DNA from: Klebsormidium nitens
Lineage: Eukaryota > Streptophyta > Klebsormidiophyceae > Klebsormidiales > Klebsormidiaceae
DNA: 31,257 nt
Direction: 5' to 3'
NCBI GenBank assembly: GCA_000708835.1
Contig: DF237680.1
Coordinates: 1 to 31,257, forward strand
Shown piece after piece: positions 12,001 to 20,481 of the stretch (positions are counted from its first letter, which is position 1; each line of letters opens with the position of its first letter). The translations under genes and the position numbers were made by a program. The notes beneath the pieces are model-generated. The model did not search any database. It was not told the origin of the DNA and saw only the letters and a program-made list of their open reading frames with translations.

Positions 12001-12642
12001 GGCCATCTTCAGCGGCGTCTTCAACGCGTGAGCGCGCCGCGCGCTAGCCCCTTTCACGTGTCTTTTCTTTTTTCCCTCTTCCTCAGTGAGGGAAGTTCTC
12101 CAATGGAAAGATCCGTGCTCTGTGCTGCTGCTGTCACCGACGCTTTCGACCCGCTGGGAGTCTTCAGCGCAGATGTTCAGACGCGATATCGGTGCTCGAT
12201 TTTGAATCCTTCGTGCTATCACCAACCCACAGGCCTATTCGCACCTCAGAAACATTTGTGGGCACCTTCTATTTAAGGTCTTCTACTGGTCAGGGTTCTG
12301 TGCGCCGCTTCTTCTTCCACTCCTTGATCATCTACATGTCTGAATAACAACGTCAGAATGATCGCTGCCATCGGCCGCGCCCTTTGGCGCGTCCATGCTC
12401 ACGCAGTTGGCGCGCACGCTTGCAAAATGGTATTGCGCAAAAAAGATTTCCAGCGACTTTCTTTGTCACCGTGAAGTACCCTTTATCTTCTGGACACTTA
12501 CTTTTCATCTTTTGATCGAATTAACAAGTCTTTGCTTTACGCGCAGGCTCGTTTCCATGACATTGAGACTCGTGGAAAACTTGTGGGGCAAGAAGACAGC
12601 GCTTCCGGTGCACTTCTAGCCGTTCCGGCCCACTATCATTGA
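1..12642 (+). CDS. Extensin-like / Ig-like / TRP-like multi-pass membrane protein, 5' partial
   Basis: Unnamed gene, about 1,850 residues visible. Exons: 1-2387, 2738-2845, 3176-3329, 4069-4376, 4743-4863 (GC donor), 5477-5657, 6176-6333, 6885-6994, 7786-8321, optional 8595-8681, 8923-9125, 9446-9546, 10071-10784, 11237-11350, 11831-12027, 12357-12429, 12547-12642 (TGA stop); phases agree throughout. Domains in order: about 780 residues rich in Pro, Thr and Ser; a module with Cys pairs and an LSDGYH core; Ig-like domains opening DTVSPT and DTVPPS (Big_12-like, with FDATSMVIQNG); a hydrophobic helix; about 180 residues with roughly eight N-X-S/T sequons; then about seven helices, including LVFPALELTFF and LLKPFVRAPLQLAEMFS, patterns I associate with PF06011 TRP-like channels. 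Inference: a plasma-membrane protein with a long wall-facing ectodomain, possibly an ion channel or sensor. Gene confidence is high; channel identity is moderate. The last two exons are the least certain. Confidence 0.68.
72..167 (+). repeat. Four tandem 24-nt units coding a TPPDYPYD octapeptide
   Basis: Units start at 72, 96, 120 and 144 and read TPPYYPYG, TPPDYPYN, IPPDYSYD and TPPDYPYD. Each has a Pro pair followed by a Tyr-X-Tyr motif. In extensins, Tyr-X-Tyr between Pro-rich blocks is the site of isodityrosine cross-linking, so the segment could be covalently tied into a wall; that role is inferred here. The reading frame is open to the left edge of the window, so more copies may lie upstream. 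Confidence 0.85.
1618..1974 (+). repeat. Degenerate Thr-Gln-Thr-Pro-Val coding repeats
   Basis: Imperfect short repeats of the type (V/I)-T-T-Q-T-P-V dominate this stretch of the first exon; the DNA word 'cccaaaccccg' recurs many times. This is a mucin-like or HRGP-like low-complexity spacer rich in hydroxylatable Pro and O-glycosylatable Thr/Ser. Unit boundaries are not regular enough to count exactly. Confidence 0.7.
6963..7404 (+). repeat. Three decayed copies of an exon end plus 5' splice site
   Basis: The genuine exon end and donor (6963-7005, exon ending at 6994) is repeated in the following intron at about 7072-7113 and, more weakly, at 7375-7404. The shared core is 'cttgttcattgt.agtgcag'. 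The flanks of the second and third copies also match (about 7021-7115 against 7320-7405), so the unit is near 100 bp and has been reiterated. The second copy reads GTCAGT where the real donor reads GTGAGT, so it is probably a weak or dead donor. Confidence 0.65.
10872..10903 (+). other. Probable alternative 32-nt mini-exon, copy of the end of the preceding exon
   Basis: The last 27 nt of exon 10071-10784 plus donor recur at 10877-10909 with two mismatches in 33. The copy is preceded by 'ttcttag' and followed by GTGAGT, so it is bounded like an exon. Starting with two bases, it would be entered from a phase-1 donor. One is available at 10230 ('tccg' then 'gtcgcc'), which would join YFYADYSG directly to TWKMMYLLVV and skip about 185 residues of an acidic, Ser-rich cytoplasmic loop. 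It would leave in phase 0, matching exon 11237. Alternatively it is a dead duplicate. Confidence 0.5.
11061..11118 (+). repeat. Ghost copy of a 3' splice site and exon start
   Basis: The branch of intron and exon start used at 11225-11281 (acceptor ending 11236) is preceded 164 bp upstream by a copy. The first 22 nt are identical through the acceptor AG, followed by a 4-nt insertion and scattered changes. The insertion shifts the frame, so the copy is not a simple substitute exon. Confidence 0.65.
11639..11690 (+). repeat. Ghost copy of the PFVRAP exon acceptor
   Basis: The acceptor and first bases of exon 11831-12027 ('ccgcagcccttc...ccgcg.gcccct.cagc.ggccgag') recur 185 bp upstream in the same intron at 11639-11690, with several mismatches and a small insertion. 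The copy has no matching downstream donor close by, so it looks like a decayed duplicate and possible decoy acceptor. Confidence 0.6.
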
Positions 12643-14932
12643 TCCGGCGGGAACCGGAGCGACACTGCGCCGTCTAGTGGCGGTCTCCGGAGCAATCTGT
12701 AGCAATACATAGAATGATATTTGTATGATCGCAAGCCAGGGGCTTGCACAAATCTCTGTACGGTGGGAGTTGCCACGTACAACGAAGTAGAAGTGATATG
12801 AATAATGTCATAGAGCATACAAATCGAGTGCATTGCATGGTTCAATTCAAAACACCGCTCTACGAGTGAGGGAAAGTCCAGAAATTGGACGAGTAACAAG
12901 ACCCGGTTTTGTACTGGATAGAGTCAAAAGCATTAAGCACTGGAAGAGTGTGTCGAGTCCACTTAATAAGATGTCTACACCGGCCACCACAAGACTCCAC
13001 AAGTTTCATTAGGTTGCCTGACACGCGGTTCGAGCAACGTAATTAAAGTAGAAAGGGTGAGATAAGCAGCGGTGCCTCTATTAGGCCTAAACTTTGTGGA
13101 ACCACTAAAAAGAGATTGATTATCTGACACCACACCCGATTCCCGCCGTCCCCAAGTGGATATAGATCGCGGGCCCGCCAAAAAGACAAGTAGTCGGTTT
13201 CGTGAGTGACAAACTTTTAACATACGGCACAGCCTCACCTAAGCCTCTGATCGGCTGAAAGATAAGTAGAGACAGTCACGTGTTTGGGCAGCAAGTATAC
13301 GTATATATAGCATATCAGTCATTACAATCACGAGGGACTAGTACCGTACGTCGTAGACCCTAGCTGATTGTTTAAATTCAAGAATTTGCAGTCGGTCATA
13401 TGTTCCGAAGTTCTCATTGATGCGGTGCCGATTCGACGTCCGAACAGAAGCTCGAAACTTAGCATGCATGAATTCCCAATATATATAACAAAAGTAACCC
13501 GTTCAGATATAGCTTCCGAAGTTCGTTGAGACAACTCTTATGAGATGGCGGCCGCGGACGGGCCCGTTGTTGCCTTGGAAACTCAAGCATCGATCTTTCT
13601 TTTGAACCCAGCGCGCGCACATACTAAGGGTCGCAAACGCTACTGAGCTGTAGACGGGGCCGCGGGACAGATCACCAATTCTGACGGCCTTGATCATCAA
13701 ATCGTGCCGGGCCGCCCGAGCAGCGCTGGCAGGCCGCCGTGCGCTATAAAGCACTGAGGCGCTACCGTACCGAAAACCGGGCGACCAGGAAAGCAGGGGA
13801 GAAAAGCAAGGTGCACGCTGCCTGACTCAAGCTAGTAGTCGGGAAGAGTCGAGTTGAGGTACATGGTATAGTTCAACGGTTGTTACGTTGGTCTCACCTC
13901 ACGTCGTCCTGCAAAGCTTGGAATACTTGAACCAGCAGCTCTCATGGCGGGGTGTGCTGGATTACCGCCTCATGTCGCGCTCTAATATGCAAGGTGTCTA
14001 GTGTCGGACCCGTATGTTGAAGATCTTTGTCTTTCGATGCTACGAAATTCCAAAGCACATGAGCGGGTAGATCTGATCCCCATCCGATCGCGGACTGAAA
14101 TTGATTAGACAGCTCAGTATCCCGACAGATCGACACCACTGCCAACGAAGTTCTGTGCCGGGCTGAATATTGCCTAGGCTCCTTCAAGTTGTGCAAGACA
14201 GTCATGAATCAGCCAAGAATATGAATAATACTTTCATACTGTTGAGAAACATTGCCGCCTGCAGGTTATCGGTGAAGCACAGGCGCTGCGTCCTGGACAT
14301 GGACGAAAAGTCGAAAGGAGTAGCTGCCGCACTGTGTACTTACGTCAAAAAAGCCGCCAAGTCAAGTCTCCTCGGGACCGGAGTATCCTTGAATTCCCGG
14401 GCCTGGACTTCAAGTTCGCAATGCTCACTAGCTTTCCGCTCCAAAGAATCCTGGTGACTGTGATTTAGGATTTGCCCTCCGGTTTTGTTGTCCGGACTTC
14501 GCTCGCGGACGCCTTGACGTGTGTTCCTGCAGGTCATCATGGCATCATTGTGCGTTAACGGGCGCCTTCCGTGATCCGGACGAGAGCTCGGGGACGCGTT
14601 TCGCTGGCCTTATGACCCACGGGCGGTTTCCGTGCCCCCGGGATTGCCCTCCCCGAGCAAGCTGTCTTCCGCCAGCCTGATGTCCGGCGTCCGTGCGGGG
14701 AACTCTCCTCGAGGGAACGAGCCGCGCATGCACGCGCAACTTTGTGGGTTGCGGCTCGGACGTCCGACCGAGGAGGATTGATTCCGCTTTTTCGGAGCGA
14801 ATTGAGGCCTGGGAATCGAAGGCCTGTGCAGGCGAGAAAGTCTTAATGGGCTTGTAATAAATACAAGATTCCCGCCATTCCGGGATTTCCTCCTCATTGA
14901 ATATAATGAGTCTCTACGGATATATACGTATT

Positions 14933-15043
14933 CCTCATTATGCTCATCCCGGTCCCCCTCTACCCGGGCCCTCATCGCCCTCCTCCGCCTCATTATGCTC
15001 ATCCCCGGTCCCCCTCTACCCGGGCCCTCATCGCCCTCCTCCG
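14933..15043. repeat. Two near-perfect 55-bp tandem copies
   Basis: Units 14933-14987 and 14988-15043 begin 'cctcattatgctcatcccgg' and differ by one inserted C. A third unit starts ('cctcatt') and diverges into the hairpin at 15047. The high identity suggests a recent duplication. Confidence 0.85.
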
Positions 15044-15046
15044 CCT

Positions 15047-15069
15047 CATTTCCCTCGGTGAGGGAAATG
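15047..15069. repeat. Perfect 10-bp inverted repeat with 3-nt loop
   Basis: CATTTCCCTC, ggt, GAGGGAAATG. The left arm begins at the truncated third tandem unit. It could form a tight hairpin in RNA or a cruciform; no function is evident. Confidence 0.85.
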
Positions 15070-15676
15070 AAAAGGGTGAGGGTGAAGGCTACCGACCAAA
15101 AAGACAATACGCCCCGGGGAATTTTCTGCATTTCATTCAATCAATACCGTAAAGAAGCCAGAGAAGGATGTCCATCGAATCGTGTCATCGACGGTGGACG
15201 GCGAGCCATTCTGTGTTGCACGGCCCACAGACAATTCTGATCACGATTCCCCAGTTTACCGTATATTGAAAATTAGAAAGGTTTTGGGCTCTCCAGGAAC
15301 TGCAAGGGTAAACCGTGGGCCGCCCGTGTCCCTCAAGCGTGGCAAAGCATTTGCCATTCATGAGCGAGACTCAACAGGCCCACAGGTCGAGACAGCCATC
15401 TCTCCCTCTGCAGCCCGTTTTGCAGAGATTTTGCATACATGTACGTGAGAATAGAGGAAGATGGATTGGTGCAGGCGAGGGTGGATCAGGCTGCAGGGAT
15501 TTGGCCAAGCCAATGGCCTTGTAGATGGCATGGCACATAGGATAAAGAGCTAGCTGCTTGCTCTTCCTGCATCAACACTATAAGTTGTCTTGCTTGTTGG
15601 TACGCGGGATTTGGTCGGAGCCACCCCCCCCCCTTGTCTCTTGTCCTCCAGAGCACAGGGGACGTCAGACCTAGAC

Positions 15677-18600
15677 ATGTCTGCCAAGAAGCAAAAAATT
15701 GGGGATGTGGGCGCCTCAAATCCTATGGGCAGAATTGACGCCGTCGCAGCGCCCTTGCAATTGATGAGCTTTTCTATGCTCTTGGACTGCCTCAAGCTGT
15801 TCCCGCAGCCATTTCCACTCCGAACTGAGATCATCGCTTCCATTCTCAACAGCAGTCTGCCACCGGACGACAAGGTTGATAGGGTAGTTATAAAGAATGT
15901 GATCGACAAGTTGAAGGGTGCATCTGGCGATCTGGCCCTTCTCGCGGGCGCAAAGCGCCCAGCTGTTGAGGAGATTGCGAGTAACGAGTCAGTGCTCTTT
16001 GTTGCGTTTCCTCAGTTATCAAAGTGCTTCTTATGCTCTGAGCCACTCAGGTGGGTAGACGAGGCCAAGCCCAGACGGCCATTCTTCTTTCCGTACGCTG
16101 GCCCCCCGGGCAAAGGGATTCTACAGGAGAAATTCTGTCCTGGCTGCAAAGCACTTTTCTCGCTCAGTTATTACTGCCCACCAGGGTCTCAGGTCAGGCG
16201 GCCGTACTCCGCTGCGCACGACGACGACACCTGGCTGGAGTTGACAGGAGAGACGGTGATCAGCAAGGAGCTGCTCAGACGTCATGACCAGAACTTGTGA
16301 GCGTCCTCTCCTTCCGCCCCCTGTCCTCTCCCTGTCCTTCTCTGACATGTCCTTCTTTGATCACTCTTTCTGCTCCTGCAGATTCATACAGGATAACGAG
16401 CAACACCCACCATCAAGGAACCAGTCGATGGCACATTCTGGAAGGTTTTCTCTGACAGCATCCTCAAAACAGCACCAAGAACAATGTATCTCAGGTTTCG
16501 TTTGGGGGATGGACAGACTCAAGGACACGCTTATTAACAGTGCTGCTCTCCAATCAAGGTTCATGTAGTTGTTTGCATGTAGTTACAGGCTAGATGCTTG
16601 CGCTCAGGCCTGTTTTGACCACATCTGCAGGTACTATATGCATGCAAGCTTTGTCTCAGCCGTTCGCGCGCACAACGCTTCGTTTGACCTGGACCGTTTC
16701 TCGGAAGAGCCTGGGGCAGCTCTTGAGCGGCTGCGGCGAAGGCGGTCCCTCAGAGGTTGTTTAAACAGGGAGCGCTTTGAGCACGCGTACTTCCAGTTCT
16801 GGGCGGTTCGTTTCTGCCAAGAGCACAGTCCAAGCCTACTAGAAGAAATAGATCTGCGCGAGCCAATCGACAACATTCTGAGCGGGCTCAGCGATCCGTT
16901 TTGGTGCCATTTGCGAGACGAGGCCCTCGAGCACAGCAAGAAGTGTGACCACGAGCTGTGCGGAAGGTATTGTCACTTCGATGGCAACGCGAAGGTCTTT
17001 CGAAGCTGCTGTGCAAAGAAGAATGAAACTCTCTTCCAAACTGCAATCGGCCGTGTTGTGAAGGGTTGCCCCAAAACCCCCGTGAAAAACAAAAAGTACT
17101 GCCGGCTTCATCAAACCACAGCACAAGTTCAAACTGCAGACCATGGCGACGGGGGGGCTCAGCCAGGGGCACGGCCAGGGCATTTGGAAGGAAGCCAGGG
17201 CGGAGGAGGGGAGGGTCAGGGCGACCGGGGGGGTCAGCCAGGGTCACGGCCGGGGCATTCAGAAGAAAGCCAGGGCGGAGCAGGCGCAGGTCAAATTGCA
17301 GAGGCAGCGGGGGGTGATGTGGAGGAGATCGACCTTCGCGACCTTGATAGTGACGATGAGCTGGAGGAAGAGGAAGACTTGGAAGACGAAGAGGGCGTCG
17401 AAGGGAAGCAAGGCAACGCTTCAGGCGGAGGGGGCTCGGGGACTGAGGGTTCGGTGCCGGTAGCAGAGAAGTGGGATACGGAATCGGGGCCGGTGTCTCT
17501 GCGGACACGCGGGAAGAGGCGCCTGTTGCGGGACGACAACTCTTTGTACGAGGCGGAGAGAATAGAGATGCACCAGCTCAAAAACGGGGTGAGCTCTGTC
17601 TCCTATCAACCCTAAAGTTTTAGAGTCTAAGTTTGAGTGACTGTTGGCACCTGCTTGGCATGCGAGGGTCCATGCTATGATCTTCTGAAGCGACAACCAA
17701 GCTGTCGAGAAGTTCCGCCACACATGCTGCCAGAGATCTCCGGAATGGGAGAGGGTGTCAGAATGCAAGATAATGAGTACAGACAAGTGCATCTTAGTCA
17801 ATGAAGCGCAGCATATACTTCAGCCTGTTACTACTGTTGCTCTTCCCAGGTACCAATCTACCTCGTCAAGTGGAAGGGTTGTCCAGCTGCTGAGAACACG
17901 TGGGAACCCGAGGAGAACGTGACCGTCATCAACAGAGACCTCCTTGACGAGTACCTGCGCTCACAACCCAAAGGTAAGTGTCAACATCTTGGTCCAAGCT
18001 CTCCTGCTCGGATCAGTTTCTGAAGCTCAATTGAACATGCACGACAACAAGAGCTTGATCCTGTTGAAGCAGCCACTGCCGACCCTGGTGCAAGCTCACT
18101 GCGTGGATTAAGTCTTCGAGTCTGAGTCCAAGTTGGTGCTGGACCATTGCGGCTCCAGATTTCTGCGAACATTTTCCTCCAGATGATTTCTATACACGCG
18201 ACCGGAAGGACCAGGAACCAGATCCGGCGCCAGAAGACGATGCTGAGAAGCCGCGCCGTAAGAGCAAGCTGACGGCCTGCACCCCCCGTACGAGCTCAGA
18301 CGGACGTGGCGTGACGGCCGGCACGCTGGTCGCGTTCTGGGCGTGCGGCTACATGTTCCCCCCCCTGGAGTTAATTCTCTCGGAGTCTACTACCATGGTG
18401 AGTCAGGGCAACACGAACCTCCTTACGAGAGTGTTGATGCTGCGTTACTTCTGATCTGTACATCAGCACCCAGCTGTGAGTCGAGCTCTCACAAAAATGG
18501 TTCAAGATGATGATCCCAGGATCTGCAGCACTGAGCTTTGATGCCTCCGACAATCAGTTGGCTCTGCGTTTGCATGGCGTCCGCCTACACTAGGTGATAC

Positions 18601-20229
18601 ATGCTATGTTCCTTCTGATTTCAGGTGCACCACTACATGATGCTTTTGTTTGCACATGAGCACCTGCCCGAGTTCATGGGCATGGACGACATGTGCCACT
18701 GGGCACGGTTCGCCGCGAGCGGCGACAGGACCACGTTGAGCGACAAGACGCGCGAGTTCCACGAGGAGACCAAAAAAGTCGGTAAGGCTTTACCTCACAT
18801 TAAGTTGGTTCCTTTTAACACATCTTGCAACACAGCGCGCGGTAGATCGCGCAGGGTTCTGCCAGGGGGGGTTCCGTTTGGCCTTGGTCAGTACCCCCCC
18901 TTGGGACAAGCGCTAGTCTTGTGGTGCGGCAGGCGCCACGCGCTTACGTCACGCGGTAAGTTTTGCACGTTCTGCCAGGGGGGGTTCCGTTTGGCTTTGG
19001 TCAGTACCCCCCTGAGGAGAAGCGCTGGTCTTGTGGCGCGGGAGGCGCCGNNNNNNNNNNNNNNNNNNNNNNNNNNNNNNNNNNNNNNNNNNNNNNNNNN
19101 NNNNNNNNNNNNNNNNNNNNNNNNNNNNNNNNNNNNNNNNNNNNNNNNNNNNNNNNNNNNNNNNNNNNNNNNNNNNNNNNNNNNNNNNNNNNNNNNNNNN
19201 NNNNNNNNNNNNNNNNNNNNNNNNNNNNNNNNNNNNNNNNNNNNNNNNNNNNNNNNNNNNNNNNNNNNNNNNNNNNNNNNNNNNNNNNNNNNNNNNNNNN
19301 NNNNNNNNNNNNNNNNNNNNNNNNNNNNNNNNNNNNNNNNNNNNNNNNNNNNNNNNNNNNNNNNNNNNNNNNNNNNNNNNNNNNNNNNNNNNNNNNNNNN
19401 NNNNNNNNNNNNNNNNNNNNNNNNNNNNNNNNNNNNNNNNNNNNNNNNCGGGGGGGTTCCGTTTGGCTTTGGTCAGTACCCCACTGAGGAGAAGCGCTGG
19501 TCTTGTGGCGCGTCAGGCGCCATGCGCTTACGTTATGCGGGAAGCTTTGCACGGTCTGCCAGGAGGGGGGGGTTCCGTTTGCTTTGGTCAGTACCCCCCC
19601 TTTGGGAGAAGCGTCGCCTTGTGGCGCAGCATCACGGACTAGCTTGCGTATTTGGAAATGCATTGCACGCAACATGCATTGCTGACATAAGATTCCATGT
19701 ACCTCTTGCAGTGGACAAGTTCCACTTCAAGAAGAACCATGTGGGACGGTGGTGCGCTGAGAACACAAATCCTTACAAGCACCCGGAGTTGGAGGCAGCG
19801 AACATGCCGGTGTGTGAGCAGAGGTTCAAGTGGTGGGGCCAATTTAGGAACTCACTCAGGTGAGGACACCTGACTTGTCATCGTCGAAGCATACCAACAA
19901 GGTCGGCAGCATCTGTACCAGCAACTCAATGTCCAGGACAAATATAACAAACAATGCAACTAGCGGCCCTATCCTTCTCGTCCAATCATGCTACGTTACC
20001 ACGAATGGAGGATCGACTTCTATCAGCACTAAGAACTGTTTATACAATTCTGCTGAGGTACATGTCCGAGCATAGGTTCCGGTTCATGATCCTAGTCATC
20101 ACCAAGCTTGACCACCTGAAGCGCAACATGGAGCAAGACCGGCAGCTGCGGGCACTGGATGCGGCCCATGCTACCTCCTGCCCGCGTCTCCTAGGACCTG
20201 CTACAGCTACACCAAGTCCACTGCCCTGA
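15677..20229 (+). CDS. KDZ-type transposase with cysteine clusters and chromodomain
   Basis: Exons 15677-16296, 16382-16558, 16583-17588, 17850-17973, 18159-18397, 18625-18781, 19712-19859, 20058-20229 (TGA) sum to 880 codons with consistent phases. Start is the ATG of MSAKKQK. Order: N-terminal Cys cluster (CFLC ... CPGC); DGNAKVFR with CPKTP.KNKKYCRLH, resembling the first catalytic Asp region and Cys cluster of KDZ (Kyakuja/Dileera/Zisupton) transposases; 25-residue Gly/Gln repeats; an acidic stretch; a chromodomain across two exons (LYEAERI, YLVKWKGCPAAENTWEPEEN); then RGVTAGTLVAFWACGYMFP, MDDMCHW (second Asp) and VDKFHFKKNHVGRWCAEN with VCEQRF (Glu). It is either a resident transposon or a domesticated copy; no terminal repeats were recognised. 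The join at 16558/16583 is doubtful because TAG lies between. Confidence 0.72.
17151..17300 (+). repeat. Two 75-nt in-frame coding repeats
   Basis: Period 75 nt (25 residues) inside the KDZ gene, coding a Gly/Gln/Arg-rich linker with the recurrent PG(A/S)RPGH and SQGG words. It lies between the CRLH cysteine cluster and the acidic stretch before the chromodomain. The divergence between copies is modest. Confidence 0.75.
18866..19640. repeat. GC-rich minisatellite, unit about 113-116 bp, in an intron
   Basis: The unit contains 'gttccgtttggctttggtca' followed by a C run, 'agcgctggtcttgtgg' and 'caggcgcca'. Copies start at 18871, 18984, 19456 and 19572; spacing is 113 and 116 bp. The 472 bp between the second and third fits about four units, so the gap between them is probably more of the same array. 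It lies wholly in the intron between exons 18625-18781 and 19712-19859 of the KDZ gene. Confidence 0.85.
19051..19448. other. Assembly gap (398 N)
   Basis: Unresolved bases in the middle of the minisatellite; a collapsed tandem array is the likely cause. No exon is needed from here: exons on both sides join in phase to give KKVVDKFHF. Confidence 0.98.
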
Positions 20230-20481
20230 CAGGTAAGCTCGTTCAGTTCACTCCATCTCCATTTCCTGGCCGTCAGAAGCACGGGACGAGTTGCCGGGGT
20301 CCGAGTTGTCTGAGTTGCTAGCAGTTGACGGCTTCCTGGACAGAAAGGGGAGGTGCCGTTCAGTTGAGTTAGAAGCAGGTCCGTCGCTTTGAGTTAAAAA
20401 GCCGGTATGCAGAAGTCGGAGATATAGTTGCTCGTACTTCGATTCACGAGGATGCTGCTCTGAGATCAAGGGTTTCAGAAC
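20230..20481. other. Convergent gene-end spacer
   Basis: About 250 bp between the stops of the KDZ gene (plus) and the DUF3987 gene (minus). The minus strand has an open, Ser/Asp-rich frame (20469-20248) that could be a further 3' exon of the DUF3987 gene, since GTGAGT overlaps its apparent stop. However, no acceptor here restores the phase, so I left it out. Confidence 0.5.

Larger units (their letters stand above)
12643..15676. other. Intergenic stretch, no gene supported
   Basis: About 3 kb between the membrane-protein gene and the KDZ transposase. No open frame here has recognisable domains, and none joins into a phase-consistent gene. It contains a TA-rich 'gtatatatagcat' near 13300, a short ATG frame at 13543 (MAAADGPVVALETQ, about 34 codons) with no recognised relative, and the tandem duplication and hairpin listed separately. 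The right part must hold the 5' region of the KDZ gene, but I see no distinct promoter. Confidence 0.5.

Noticed and set aside
12190-12345. Alternative 3' exons of the membrane gene (frames AYSHLRNICGHLL or PIRTSETFVG)
   Set aside because: The first does not match the phase of the donor at 12027; the second is possible but ends quickly. The exon at 12357 fits phase and continues to a stop.
14610-15140. Minus-strand frame of 176 codons over the 55-bp duplication
   Set aside because: No domain, Arg/Gly-rich composition, built partly from the tandem repeat; no splice partners found.
12643-15676. tRNA genes, CRISPR arrays or rRNA
   Set aside because: No cloverleaf with A/B boxes, no regular short direct repeats with spacers and no rRNA-like sequence were recognised by eye.
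20248-20469. Ser/Asp-rich minus-strand frame as last exon of the DUF3987 gene
   Set aside because: The GTGAGT overlapping the stop is in phase 2, and no acceptor here restores that frame.
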